Positions 20,657-32,870 of a stretch of DNA of 64,000 nucleotides are shown one piece after another. A program made the translations under genes and the position numbers. Under the pieces are notes generated by a model that saw nothing but the letters and a program-made list of their open reading frames with translations, ran no database searches and was not told the DNA's origin. How positions within the stretch are numbered: the first letter of the stretch is position 1; the number at the start of each line of letters is the position of its first letter. The DNA is taken from NCBI GenBank assembly GCA_033557465.1, contig CM066033.1:708941637-709005636 (forward strand), in the 5' to 3' direction. This stretch comes from Ichthyophis bannanicus (Eukaryota > Chordata > Amphibia > Gymnophiona > Ichthyophiidae).

Positions 20657-22705
20657 CTAGGCCTTCAGCAACCAGGCTCTGAGGTGAAGAGACTGGGGAT
20701 TTGGGTGCCACAACGTTCCCTCCTCCTGGGACAGGAGGTCTGGAGCAGATCCCAAGTCCAGGGAGGGAGCTTGGGAGAGATGCAGAAGTAGAGGGTACCA
20801 CACTTGGCATGGCCAATGTGGTGCTATGAGGATCATAGATCCCTTGTCTCTCTGAAGTTTGAAGAGTGTCTTGGGAATTAGGGGAATGGGTGGAAAGGCA
20901 TAGAGGAAATCTTGCCCCCAATGAAGGAAGGCATCTCTGGCCTGAACTCCTTGTCACGGAATCCTGGAACAGAACCGGGGAAGTTTGGCATTCCACGGAC
21001 TTGAAAAGAGGTCTATGTCCGGGGTTCCCCAAATTTGGAAGATCCTGGCTATCTGGTCCCCATGGAGGGACCATTCATGTGGAAGCAGAACTCGACTGAG
21101 TCTGTCTGCCCAAGAGTTTTGAACCCCTGGAAGATACACTGCCATGAAATGAATTTGATGCTCTCTGGCGAAGGCCCACAATCTCAGAGCTTCGTTGCAA
21201 AGCGACAGAGAGCCAGTCCCACCCTGCTTGTTCACGGAGAACATGGCTACTTGGTTGTCCGTGTGGATGAGGACTGTCTTGTAGCTGAGCAGGGAGTGGA
21301 AGACTCTGAGCTAGAAAAATTGCTCTGAGCTCTAAGAGGTTGATATGTAGAGATGTCTCCTGTAAAGACCAGATGCCTTGAGTGGAGAGATCTTGAAGAT
21401 GAGCTCCCCAACCTCTTGGAGAGGCATCTGTTGTAAGGGTTGCTTGGGGTAACACCTGTTGAAAGGGGGACCCCAGCAACAGATTTTGAGTGGATTTCCA
21501 CCACTGGAGGGACCAAAAGAGGCGACTGGAGGTTGCTATTTTATCTGACAGGCAACCTGATGCCTGGGTCCATTGGGTAGACAGAGTCCACTGAGCTGCC
21601 CTCATGTGAAGGCGAGCGTAAGGAACCACATGCACAGTGGATGCCATGTGGCCTAACAGTTGTAACATATCTCGAGCAGTTAAATGGGATTTTAACTGAA
21701 TTTGTGAGGCTAACTGCACCAAGCGTAGGCAACGGGCCTGGGGAAGATAGGCCCTTGCAGTTGTGGTATCCAGCAAGGCCCCTATGAACTCTAGAGACTG
21801 AGTAGGGGTGAGATGGGATTTTGGAATGTTTATTACAAGTCCCAGATACTGAAGGATACGCCTTGCGCAGGTTAGAGAAGTCTGGGCCTCTGACTGGGAT
21901 GGAGCTCGGATGAGCCAGTCGTCCAGATATGGGAATACGAATATCCCTAGAGTGTGAAGAAATGCAGCTACTACTGCCATGCATTTTGTGAACACCCTTG
22001 GTGCAGAGGCGAGGCCAGACCGAAAGGAAGCACTCTGTATTGGTAGTGCTTCCCTTGATAAAGGAACCGAAGGAACCTTCTGTGTGTTGGATGGATGAGG
22101 ACATGGGTGTACGCATCCTTGAGGTCTAGAGAGCAAAGCCAATCCTGACTCTGAAGGTATGGAAGGAGAGTACCGAGAGAAATCATCTTGAATTTCTCCT
22201 TGCATAGAAACTTGTTCAATTCTCTGAGATCTAATATGGGTCTGTAGCCCCCTGTTTTCTTTGGGATAAGAAAGTAGGGGGAGTAGAACACTGAGCCCTG
22301 TTGAAGAAGGGGTACTTCTTCTATTGCCCCTTGGGCAAGAAGGGTAGCAATCTCCTGACCCAGAAGGTCGAGGAGAGATGTCTGAGAATTGAACTGTCTC
22401 ACCATGGTGTGAGGAGGAAGGTTTAAGAAATGAAGCTTGTACCCCTCCCTTATGATGGAGAGGGTCCATTGCTCTGCTGTGATTTGTTCCCACCTGGGAG
22501 CAAAGTAAGCCAACCTTCCTGGAATGGTGAGAGGCTCTGGATGTTCTAGAGCCAGAAAGGCTAAGCTCTCTAGTTGTAAGTCAAAGGCCCTAAGGAGGCT
22601 GAGGCTGTTGGGCCATAGCAGTCCTAGCAGCCTTAGGCTTGTCCTGTTTCGGTTGTTGCTGTCTCTTTGTAGCAAAACGACCTGCAGAAGATGACTGCTG
22701 ACCAT
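20657..22705 (-). pseudogene. DIRS RT-RNase H-methyltransferase ORF2, broken (element B)
   Basis: The frames 21971-22705 and 21075-22493 carry the RT: FLIPKKTGGYRPILDLRELN, SLDLKDAYTH, FPYLDDWLIRAP (catalytic box near 21920). RNase H follows with TTDASPRGWGAHL and LLELRAIF in 21075-21480. The 20954-21244 frame has the second RNase H part (FSVNKQGGTGSLSLC) and SWADRLSR. The methyltransferase-like part (TPDIDLFSSPWNAKLP) spans about 20660-21010. The stop is at 20657 (TAG). At least three frame changes make it inactive. Confidence 0.8.
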
Positions 22706-24405
22706 AAGCAGAATAATATTTCCCTTTTTTGGGAAAAAAACCCTTTTTGAATAACCTTTTCTTAAAAGGAGCAGAAGTAGACTTTGAAAGTCTATCTAAA
22801 GCAGAATTTTCAGCATCCATTTGGGTGGCCTTTGCTTGCCAATCTTTGCCAAAAAGATTTTCACCTGTACAAGGAAGGTTTCCTAGTCCATCTTGAACCC
22901 AGGGTTCCAAATCAGAAGCTTGTAACCAAGCAACTCTGCGTGCACCTATGGCAATGGCCGAGGCTCTGCTGGCACCTTCAAAAGAGTCAAAGGCTGCACG
23001 GTTGGAAAACTTGGAAATATCCTGGGCATGTGTGAGCCAGGTGAGGAACTCTTCCCTTTTATCTTCTGAAATAAAAGGAGATAAAGTTTGCAGGTGATCT
23101 GTAACTTCTTTTAGAAACATTCCCATATAGAGACTATAGGAGTTGATTCTGGCAACAAGCATACTGGCCTGGAAAATTCTCCTGCCAAAAGCATCTAAGG
23201 TTCTGCATTCTCTTCCTGGAGTAACAGAAGAGTGCCTTTTGTACTCTTTATCTTCTTCATAGCAGACTCCACCACAATGGAGTGGTGAGGAAGCTGAGTC
23301 TTATGGAAGCCAGGACAAGGAGGAACACGATACATGGTGTCCAACCTGCGAGAATGAGGGAAAGTGGTGAGAGGAGTCTCCCATATGCCCAACATGTGAT
23401 CATAAAGAATCTCATGTATTGGTAAAGTGGCTGCCTCTTTAGGAGCCTTAGGATATTGTAAAATATCTAATTGTTTGGCTCTAGGCTCTGTCTCAGGGGC
23501 CACTGAGATGGAAAGGCCCCTGGCCACTTCCCTAATGAAGTCTTGAAAAGACAAGTCTTCTGGAGGAGACATTCTCCTTTTTGGAGAAGAGGGCTCCTGA
23601 GGATGGATCACCGATGCTTCGACAGATACCTCTGATTCATCAGAGGAATCGAAGTATCGCCTGTCTGGATGCTCCTGCAGAGCCCGATACGCGTACCGGG
23701 TGGTATCGACATCGGGAGTAATCGGTACCGATTCGGTACCGATGGGCATCACAGAACAGTGTACCGCTGCAGTCGACACCGAAGCGAATGTCGATGCAAT
23801 CGGTATCGGCACCGGAACCGATGTCGGTACCGGCAATGGAGTTTGTTGCGGTACCGAAGGCGTCGCAGCTTGTATGAATGCCGTGATGGCATGCTGCATG
23901 GTCAGGATATTCTGATCCATCGACGCCACCAGTCTGGATGTCGGTACCACCGGTACCCCAGAACATGCCAACAGGTGATCAGTCGAGGCCGAGCCATCGA
24001 TGTCAACCTGTGAACCCATAAAGCTTTGGAAGCCGGAGCCTCCCGCTGGGGTAATTTTGCTGGTGTGGATTCCTCGAGGGCAAGCCCGGAGGCATCTCGA
24101 TACTTAGAGGGAGATTTACCCTTCGAGGACCGGCTGAATTTAAGTTTGGTTACCTGAGATCCATGTGAGGAAGCAGCAGCCCTGGAAGACGTCGATGCAA
24201 CCGAAGCTGCATCCGAGGGAAACAGGGCACTGACCTTAGCTGCTCGATTCTGTAGACCTCTTTTAGACATCATGGAGCAGGACTCACAATCCGCAATGGA
24301 GTGGTCAGGACCTAAACATTTTAGACACCATTCATGGGTGTCGGTCACAGAAATAGTGCCGCTGCACCTCGTGCATTTTTTAAACCCAGAGGCGGGCTTT
24401 TCCAT
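22590..24405 (-). pseudogene. gag: DIRS gag ORF1, broken (element B)
   Basis: The N-terminus at 24405 has the CTRC, CLKC and CESC Cys pairs with DTHEWC. Frames 23902-24405, 23195-24019 and 22590-23162 overlap in sequence, so two frameshifts separate the head, the central block (MSPPEDLSFQDFIREVARGL, HEILYDHMLGIWETPL, RRLDTMYRVPPCPGF) and the Lys-rich tail. The middle (about 23690-23960) is built of GGTACC/GGTATCG-like units. Confidence 0.8.
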
Positions 24406-24689
24406 GAGGAAAAATTTCCTAGGCCTAAGGCCAAAGAAGAAAATGCACTGAAGTGAGAAAAACAGTAGTTTTTGGGTTTTTTTTTAAGAAAGAAAGAAAA
24501 GACCGGCGGTACCGGTCCAGCATCGAGAAGGCAGACGCGCGACCAAAGAAATAAAATAAAGAAATTCTTCAGCGGTGACAGGAACACGACCTGCTGGCTC
24601 CGCGGAAAAGAAGAACTGGAGAGAGGCGGTTGGGAAAGGCGGGAAGGCAGCGCGCAGGCGCTGTGGGATGCTCCCAAAAGCTTTCCTTT

Positions 24690-24776
24690 TGGACGCTGGG
24701 GAACGTTCCCGCGCAGGCTCCGTCAGTACCGACGATACCCATATGTAAAGACTCATTCCTATTTGTTCCTGGAGAT
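24690..24776 (-). repeat. Left terminal region of DIRS B
   Basis: It carries CGTCAGTACCGAC (palindrome with one change) and ends ATTTGTTCCTGGAGAT, inverted relative to the right terminal region at 19009-19110. Confidence 0.85.
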
Positions 24777-24969
24777 CAGCCTTTACTACATCCTCCGGTA
24801 ACAAATTCCAGAGTTTGATTACACGTTGAGTGAAAAAATATTTTCTGTTATTAGTCTTAAACAGTTTACACTGCAGCTTCATTGCATGTCCCCTAGTCTT
24901 TCTATATTCTGATAAACAGTCGATCTACGTTTACACGTTCCACTCCATTCATTAATTTATAGACTTCTA

Positions 24970-26279
24970 TCATATCTCCCTCAGCCGTCTCTTTTCCAGG
25001 TTAAAGAGCCCTAACCTTTTTAGCCTTTCTTCATAGGAGTATCCTTCCATCCCCTTTACCATTTTGGTGGCTCTTCTCTGAGCCTTTTCTAATAACGCTA
25101 TATACTTTTTAAGATACGGCGAACAGAACTGCACACAATATTCAAGGTGCGGTCTCACCATGGAACGGTATAGAGGCATTATAATATATTTTGTTTTATT
25201 TTCCATTCCTTTCCTTATGATACCTAGCATTCTATTTGCTCTCTTGGCTGCTGCTGCACACTGGGCCGAGGATTTTAACAGGTTATCCACAATGACGCCT
25301 AAATCTTTTTCCTGGGTGGTGGTTCGTAATGTGGAACCTTGCATCGTGTAACCATATTTTGGGTTGTTCTTCCCTAGGTGCATAACTTTGCACTTGTCCA
25401 CATTAAATTTCATCTGCCATTTTGATGCCCAGTCTTCCAGTTTATCAAGATCCTCTTGCAATTTTCCACAATCCTCTTGGGTTTTAACAACTTTAAATAG
25501 TTTTGTCTCATCTGCAAATTTGATAACCTCACTCGTTATTCCACTTTCCAGGTCATTTATGAATATGTCAAAAAGCAGCGGACCGAGCACAGATCCCTGG
25601 GATACTACACCACTATTCACCTTTCTCCATTGGGAAAATTGGCCATTTAGCCCAACTCTCTGCTTTCTATCTTTTAACCAGTTCCTGATCCACAGTAGTA
25701 CACTGCCTCCTATCCCATGACTCTTTAGTTTTGCCAAAAGTCTCTCATGAGGGACCTTGTCAAAGGCTTTCTGAAAGTCCAGATACACTATATATCAACC
25801 GACTCACCTTTGTCCACCTGTTTTTTCACACTTTCAAAAAAACATAACAGATTAGTAAGACAAGATCTTCCTTGTCTAAAGCCATGTTGGCTGTCTCCCA
25901 TTAGGCCATGACTATCTACATGCTGAGTAATTTTATTCTTTATGATGGTTTCTACCATTTTTCCCAGTACTGACGTGAGGCTCACCGGTCTGTAGTTTCC
26001 TGGATCACCCCTCGAACCCTTTTTAAAAATTGGTGTTACATTGGCGTTCCGCCAATCTTCAGGTATTAGAGATGATTTTAATGATAGTTCACAGATTACT
26101 AATAGCAGGTCTGCAATCTCATATTTCAGTTCTTTCAACACCCTTGGATGTATACCATCCGGCCCAGGTGATTTGCTACTCTTCAGTTTATCTAATAGTT
26201 GTAATACATCTTCCCGATGTATCGATATTTCCTTCAATTCTTCCGCACCTTTAAATACCACTTCAGTCATGGGTAACAT
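24970..26279 (-). pseudogene. CR1-like ORF2 reverse transcriptase (copy 1)
   Basis: Frames 25788-26279 and 24970-25788 give KSSKSPGPDGIHPRVLKEL, IFKKGSRGDPGNYRPVSLTS, LDFQKAFDKVPHERLL and KFADETKLF. The last is the RT catalytic box, and here FADD is FADE, so a metal-binding Asp is replaced and the enzyme should be inactive. VSQGSVLG has S in place of the usual P. A frame change or stop near 25788 splits the domain. It ends with LEKAQRRATKMVKGM and LEKRRLREI. Confidence 0.75.
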
Positions 26280-26760
26280 CCCTACATCTTCCTCAGTAAA
26301 GACCGAAGCAAAGAATTCATTCAGTCTCTCCGCTATCGCCTTGTCGCCTCTTAGTGCCCCTTTAACTCTTCTATCATCTAATGGTCCAACTGACTCTCAC
26401 AGGTTTTTTGCTACGAATGTACTTGAAAAAAATCTTTATTTTGCGTTTTTGCTTCCGCAGCAAGCTTATTCTCAAATTCTCTCTTTGCCTTCTTTATCAA
26501 TGCCTTGCATTTGACCTGCCCATGCTTGTGCTATTTCCAGGTTTCATCGTTTGGCTCTTTTTTTCCATTTCCTGAAAGATGCTTTCTTGGCAACAGCCGC
26601 CTCTCTGATCTCACCTTTAAACCATGCTGGCAGTTTTTTGGACTTCCTTACACTTTTCTTAAAGCATTGAATACAGCTGGTCTGGGCTTCCAAGATAGTA
26701 TTTTTCAACACCACCCAAGTTTGATGTAAGTCTTTAACTTAACCTTTTCAACTGCTCCTT

Positions 26761-27499
26761 TTAGTTTTTCTTAACTATTTTCCTCAATTTATCATAGTCT
26801 CCCTTTCGAAAGTTAAAAGGTAGTACTGTGGATTTCCTTACTATCCCTCCTCCACTAATTAAATCAAAGGCGATTATGCTATGATTACTATTGCCAAGTG
26901 GCCCCAACACCCTTATCTCTTGCACTAGATCTGGTGTTCCACTAAGGACTAGGTCTAATATGGCTTCCCCTCTGGTTGGTTCATGAACCAGCTGCTCCAA
27001 GAAGCAGTCATTTATGTCATCTAGGAACTTTATCTCCCTAGCATGTACTGACGTGACACTGACCCAGTCGATACCGGGGTAATTGAAATCGCCCATTATT
27101 ATTACCGCGCTGTAACTTTTGTTAGCTTCCTTGATTTCTTTGAGCATTTCATCATCCATTTGTTCATTCTGGCCAGGCAGTCCATAGTACACCCCCAACG
27201 TCATCGCCTTCCCCCTTTTACATGGAATTTCAATCCATATAGATTCTACAGCAGATTTAGTTTCCTGCAAAACTTTAATCCTTTCTGACAATGCCCTCTC
27301 TAACATAGAGAGCAACCCCTCCACCAATTTGATCAGCTCTATCATTACGATATAGTTTGTACCCAGGTATCACAGTGTCCCACTGGTTATCCTCCTTCCA
27401 CCATGTGTCTGATATTCCAATCATATCTAACCTCTCATTTAGTGCTATATATTCTAACTCTCCCATCTTATTTTTTAGACTTCTAGCATTTGCATACAA
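26761..27499 (-). pseudogene. CR1-like ORF2 endonuclease (copy 1)
   Basis: Frames 27275-27499 and 26761-27345 give MYANARSLKNKMGEL, LDMIGISDTWW, GVYYGLPGQNEQM, MGDFNYPGIDWVSV and ending GNSNHSIIAFDL. The usual S-D-H motif is SNH here, so the catalytic Asp is lost. A frame change occurs at about 27300. The region 26400-26760 between this and the RT is decayed coding. Confidence 0.75.
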
Positions 27500-27511
27500 G
27501 CATTTTAGAGA

Positions 27512-30500
27512 CTATTTTTTTTCATGGTTCGAAAGAATATATCTTTGAAGGATACTATCAAAATCAGAGAGATTCCACAAAAGAGTAAAGTAGCCCAAAT
27601 GCCCTCAAGTATGGAGCAGACAGAGCTTAAAGATCCCAAATTACCCATGTCTAACAATAGCCAAATTAATATGAATAAAATACATTCTCTAAAATGCTTG
27701 TATGCAAATGCTAGAAGTCTAAAAAATAAGATGGGAGAGTTAGAATATATAGCACTAAATGAAAGGTTAGATATGATTGAAATATCAGAGACATGGTGGG
27801 AGGAGGACAACCAGTGGGACACTGTGATACCTGGGTACAAACTATATCGTAATGATAGAGCTGATCAAATTGGTGGAGGGGTTGCTCTCTATGTTAGAGA
27901 GGGCATTGAGTCAGAAAAGATTAAAGTTTTGCAGGAAACAAAATCTGCTGTAGAATCTATATGGATGGAAATTCCATGTAAAAGGGGGAAGGCAATAGCA
28001 GTGGGGGTGTACTATCGAGCGCCTGGCCAGAATGAACAAATGGATGATGAAATGCTCAAAGAAATCAAGGAAGCTAACAAAAGTTACAGCGCAGTAATAA
28101 TAATGGGTGATTTCAACTACCCCGGTATCGACTGGGTCAGTGTCACGGCAGGACATGCTAGGGAGATAAAGTTCCTAGATGAAATAAATGACTGCTTCTT
28201 GGAGCAGCTGGTTCATGAACCGACCAGAGGGGAAGCCATAATAGACCTAGTCCTTAGTGGAACACCAGATCTAGTGCAAGAGATAAGGTTGTTGGGGCCG
28301 CTTGTCAATAGTGATCATAGCATGATTGCCTTTGATTTAATTAGTGGAGGAGGGGTAGTAAGGAAATCCACAGTACTACCTTTTAACTTTCGAAAGGGAG
28401 ACTATGATAAAATGAGGAAAAGAGTTAAGAAAAAACTAAAAGGAGCAGTTGCAAAGGTTAAAGACGTACATCAGGCTTGGCTGTTGAAAAATATTATCTT
28501 GGAAGCCCAGACCAGCTGTATTTCATGCTTTAAGAAAAGTGGAAGGAAGTCCAAAAAACTGCCAGCATGGTTTAAAGGTGAGGTCAGAGAGGCTGTTGCC
28601 AAAAAAGCATCTTTCAGGAAATGGAAAAAAGAGCCAAACGACGAAACCTGGAAACAGCACAAGCAGTGGCAAGTCAAATGCAAGGCATTGATAAGGCAGG
28701 CAAAGGGAGAGTTTGAGAAGAAGCTTGCTGCGGAAGCAAAAACGCTAAGTAAAGACCTTTTCAAGTACATTCGTAGCAAAAAACCTGTGAGAGAGTCAAT
28801 TGGTCCATTAGATGATAAAGGAGTTAAAGGAGCACTAAGAAGCGACAAGGCGACAGCGGAGAGACTGAATGAATTCTTTGCTTCAGTCTTTACTGAGGAA
28901 GATGTAGGGATGTTACCCATGACTGAAGTGGAATTTAAAAGTGTGGAAGAATTGAAGGAAATATTGATACATTGGGAAGATGTATTACAACTATTAGATA
29001 AACTGAAGAGTAGCAAATCACCTGGGCCGGATGGTATACATCCAAGGGTGTTGAAAGAACTGAAATATGAGATTGCAGACCTGCTATTAGTAATCTGTAA
29101 ACTATCATTAAAATCATCTCTAATACCTGAAGATTGGCGGATCGCCAATGTAACACCAATTTTTAAAAAGGGTTCCAGGGGTGATCCGGGAAACTACAGA
29201 CCGGTGAGCCTCATGTCAGTACTGGGAAAAATGGTAGAAACCATCATAAAGAATAAAATTACTCAGCATGTAGATAGTCATGACCTAATGGGAGACAGCC
29301 AACATGGCTTTAGACAAGGAAGATCTTGTCTTACTAATCTGTTATAGTTTTTTGAAGGAGTGAATAATCAGGTGGACAAAGGTGAGTCGGTTGATATTGT
29401 GTACCTTGACTTTCAGAAAGCCTTTGACAAGGTCCCTCATGAGAGACTTTTGGCAAAACTAAAGAGTCATGGGATAGGAGGCAGTGTACTATTGTGGATC
29501 AGGAACTGGTTAAAAGATAGAAAGCAGAGGGTAGGGCTAAAAGGCCAATTTTTCCAATGGAGAAAGGTGAGTAGTGGTGTACCCCAGGGATCTGTGCTGG
29601 GTCTGCTGCTTTTTGACATATTCATAAATGACCTGGAAAGTGGAATAACGAGTGAGGTTATCAAATTTGCAGATGACACAAAACTATTTCAAGTTGTTAA
29701 AACCCAAGAGGATTGTGGAAAATTGCAAGAGGATCTTGATAAATTGGAAGACTGGGCATCAAAATGGCAGATGAAATTTAATGTGGACAAGTGCAAGGTT
29801 ATGCACCTAAGGAAGAACAACCCAAACTATGGTTACACGATGCAAGGTTCCACATTAGGAACCACCACCCAGGAAAAAGATTTAGGCGTCATTGTGGATA
29901 CCATGTTAAAACCCTCGGCTCAGTGTGCAGCAGCGGCCAAGAGAGCAAATAGAATGCTAGGTATGATAAGGAAAGGAATGGAAAATAAAACAAAAGATAT
30001 TATAATGCCTCTATATCGTTCCATGGTGAGACCGCACCTTGAATATTGTGTGCAATTCTGGTCGCCGTATCTTAAAAAGGATATAGCGATTTTAGAAAAA
30101 GTTCAGAGAAGAGCCACCAAAATGGTAAAGGGGATGGAAGGATACTCCTATGAAGAAAGGCTAAAAAGGTTAGGGCTCTTAAACTGGAAAAGAGACGGCT
30201 GAGGGGAGATATGATAAAAGTCTATAAATTGATGAACGGAGTGGAACGGGTAAACGTAGATCGATTGTTTACCTTATCAGAATATAGAAAGACTAGGGGA
30301 CATGCAATAAAGCTACAGGGTAAACTATTTAAGACTAATAAAAGAAAATATTTTTTCACTCAACGTGTAATCAAACTCTGGAATTTGTTACCGGAGGATG
30401 TAGTAAAGGCTGTTAGTGTAGCTGGGTTTAAAAAAGGTTTGGACTAGTTCCTGGAGGAAAGGTCCATAAACCATTATTAAGAAGGGACCCAGGATATCAA

Positions 30501-30655
30501 TGCTTGAACCAATACAAGCATTGTGGAACCTGTGTCCCTTGGGGGAACTGCTAGGTACATATGACCTAGATTGGCCACTGTTGGAAACAGAATACTGGGC
30601 TTGATGGACCTTGGTCTGACCCAGTATGGCATATCTTATGTTCTTATGTTCTTAA
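27512..30655 (+). mobile_element. CR1-like LINE (copy 2), near-intact ORF2
   Basis: The plus-strand paralogue of the 18774-27511 LINE, placed head to head with it. ORF2 runs from about 27524 to 30202 with one in-frame TAG (29345-29347), then a frame change near 30185 and a last piece to 30447. The 3' UTR ends in repeated TATGTTCTT units at about 30632-30655, the CR1-type terminal repeat. Confidence 0.9.
27524..30447 (+). pseudogene. CR1-like ORF2 endonuclease-reverse transcriptase (copy 2)
   Basis: The endonuclease (residues about 60-270) has MYANARSLKNK-like start (here LYANARSLKNK), ISETWW, MGDFNYPGIDW and VNSDHSMIAFDL, so its S-D-H motif is whole. The RT follows with SSKSPGPDGIHPRVL, FKKGSRGDPGNYRPVSL, then TAG at 29345 where copy 1 has a Cys codon. 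After the stop the same frame continues (29360-30202) with LDFQKAFDKVPH, VPQGSVLG and KFADDTKLF (catalytic Asps kept). A one-base shift near 30185 moves the end to 30211-30447 ([10 protein letters not shown]). Two lesions separate it from a complete ORF. Confidence 0.85.
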
Positions 30656-30847
30656 CTTGTTAAATACACACTGTTAAAAACATGATAAAAAGCAAGGGAG
30701 CACACACCTTGGTTGCAAGGAAATATTAATAGATCATATGAAATCATACATATTAAGCCAAAAAATGAGAATGGGAGGAGATGAGGAGGAACAGAAGGCT
30801 ATATCTAATGGTATACCTAGTGGTATACAAATACAGTAACACACTTA
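30656..30847. other. AT-rich unassigned spacer
   Basis: A short A/T-rich stretch lies between the CR1-like 3' end and the Harbinger-like element. No features seen. Confidence 0.5.
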
Positions 30848-31424
30848 GGGGCATGTTTACTAAACGGCGCACCTGTGCGGGGCGCACCTGAGCGCCCTAA
30901 AATGATGCATTTAAGTGCTCTTAAACGCCCCGTACACGTGCGGGTCACATTAACGGGCCCCGCACACGTGCGCCGAAAACGCGCACGTTTGCGGGGCGGT
31001 AATGTGCGAAAGAGGCGTGCCAAGGCGAAATGAGGGCGGAGGAAGGCCCCCTAGGGGCAGAGAGACGGGGTCAGTGGGCGGAATGTGGGAGGGGAGAGAC
31101 TCGCCGCACAGGAGCGTGCCCGAATCTGCAAATAACTTTACCGCCAGTGAAACACTCGCGTTAGAGGTGCTGTGCAGGGAAAAGAAACCGTTTCCGTCAG
31201 CAATGTGCAGCACAATAGTGGAAGCCCAAAAACCGTGAGCAGTGTGATCTATGTGCACAGATCAAACGCCGTAATGTCACAGGGCACTAACCACACGGGC
31301 GCCGCGCACCTTAGCGCATCTGTCAATCACAGCTTCTGTTCTTCACGACGGAACGCCCACTCCTTATACGGCACCCGCTCGGTACCGCGGACCGCACAAC
31401 ACCGGCCTTTAGTAAACAGACCCC
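30848..31424. mobile_element. Harbinger-like non-autonomous element
   Basis: The 577 bp GC-rich segment begins GGGGCATGTTTACTAAACGG and ends CCTTTAGTAAACAGACCCC, inverted ends similar to those of the MITE at 16575-16696. TTA precedes it, but TAT follows, so the 3 bp duplication is imperfect. It is CpG-rich with repeated CGCACGTG-like words and has no credible coding frame. Confidence 0.6.
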
Positions 31425-32870
31425 TATGTGTATTAAATTCCAAGAGGTAAAACAAGTCTGCAGAAATAAAAACATTACTTTAAAAACGCAATTGTGTAAC
31501 TTAAAACAATGAACAGAAATAAAGTTAAAAACAAAATTGAAAACCAAACTGAAGGTGAGGATGAAGATGATTATTATGAGAATAATGGGAATCCAATGGT
31601 ATAAAACTTAAATATAGTGAATAATACTATTCTCTAACAATAGGGATATATAGATATAAACAATATATGTAAAAATTACAAAACCGCCGGTAGCAGAAGT
31701 GATGAGAATTTCCAAACACACAGTACAGAATTATTTATCTGAGGTCTGAACTTAAAAGATAACACTCATATATATACACTCAAGAGATATGAAAAAAACA
31801 ATACAAAGAAGGGGAAATAAATTAATGTCACTATTATATAAAAAAAATATACCACAAAGGAAGGCCAATGTAAAGCTAAGGTGTAGTTTGAAGGTGTCAG
31901 TGGTTAATGTAATAATTATGCCGGTAAGTGGAATGAGAAGAATAATAAAACACACCATGCAAAATTTTATTTTGAAGTCTGAATGTGAAAAGGTAACATT
32001 CCTGTACGAGCACTCAAGAAGCACGTCATAATGTGAATATAGAAAGCCAATAAATGTGTAAGGGAAAAATTATTATCACTGTAATGAGACATTATAATAC
32101 AAATGAGAGCCGATAACAGGAGTAGAGGAGTATTCGGTGAAACATGCAGGTATGTATCTTACCCATATGGTAACACAGAATCTCATTAAAAGTAGCTGAA
32201 ATGTGTATCAACTGGACCACTGGCAACCTAAGGGACGCTGTGGTTTTGCGCCTTTCAAAAGGATAAACTATTCCATATTCATGAGACCGCATAGATCGCT
32301 GACTTCTTACAATACAGAAACAGCGGGAGTATTTATTGATGATAAAGGAAAAAATGCGTGCTAATTATAGAAAGCTGTGTCTAGAAATAAGAACAAAAAC
32401 TAAAAATGAAAATGTCGTCGATCTTATTGAAAAACACTTTTGTTGTTATAAAAAAGGAACCGGAAAAACACATTCAAAATGGATAAATAGCATAAGAATA
32501 GTGAGTTAACAGAAGCACAGACAGCACAAAAGATTGCTGTATCGCGCTTTACAAGAATCAAAGGTCTGAACGTAACACATAAGAGCTTGCGTAGGTTATT
32601 GACAACTTATATTTCAAAAGCAAGAAGGGGCAAGGTAAAAATTAAAAAATACTAAATAAGGATTGTAAAATCAACATATATTTAGAGAACAATAAGAATA
32701 GGGGAGGGGAGGTTAAAAAGAATGATAAATGAGCTATAATAAAATGAGGGATAGTAAAATATGGGATAATAATAAATATATATATAATAAATATATAATA
32801 AACCAGGGGAGAGGGAACAAAAAGGAGGGGAAGAGGAGAGGAGACCTTTACAATTCCTCTTATGAGCTAT
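31425..32870. other. AT-rich region with degenerate repeat, 3' of Penelope fragment
   Basis: No coding sequence recognised. A motif GTCTGAAC/TNTNAAAAG..TAACA..CACTCAAGA occurs at 31743-31792 and 31977-32019, and a partial GGTCTGAACGTAACA at 32563. This suggests a degenerate repeat of about 230 bp period that might be the 3' region of the Penelope-like element. A (TATA)-rich patch lies at 32775-32803. Confidence 0.4.

Larger units (their letters stand above)
19009..24776 (-). mobile_element. DIRS element B, full length, decayed ORFs
   Basis: A 5768 bp DIRS copy starts AGCACAGTTACTTACC and ends TTGTTCCTGGAGAT on the plus strand. In element order (minus strand): left terminus, gag, RT-RNase H-methyltransferase, recombinase, internal complementary region, right terminus. 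The flanks CTACACTAA and CAGCCTTTAC rejoin exactly to the sequence of the uninterrupted paralogue (30403-30425 reverse complement), so no target bases were duplicated or lost. About 187 bp around the ORF2/ORF3 boundary was replaced (20347-20656). Confidence 0.9.
18774..27511 (-). mobile_element. CR1-like LINE (copy 1), split by DIRS B
   Basis: The 3' end is at 18774 (CTTATAAGAACATAAGATATGCC, one unit of the terminal repeat). The body is 18774-19008 plus 24777-27511, with DIRS B between. It is the inverted paralogue of the LINE at 27512-30655, at high identity over about 2.7 kb. Coding: endonuclease (26761-27499), RT (24970-26279). It is 5'-truncated at about 27511, inside the endonuclease start. 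Confidence 0.85.

Noticed and set aside
30848..31424. CpG island promoter of a host gene
   Set aside because: The CpG-rich block is bounded exactly by inverted GGGGC(A/T)(T/G)GTTTAC-type ends, so a Harbinger-like element explains it, and no gene follows.
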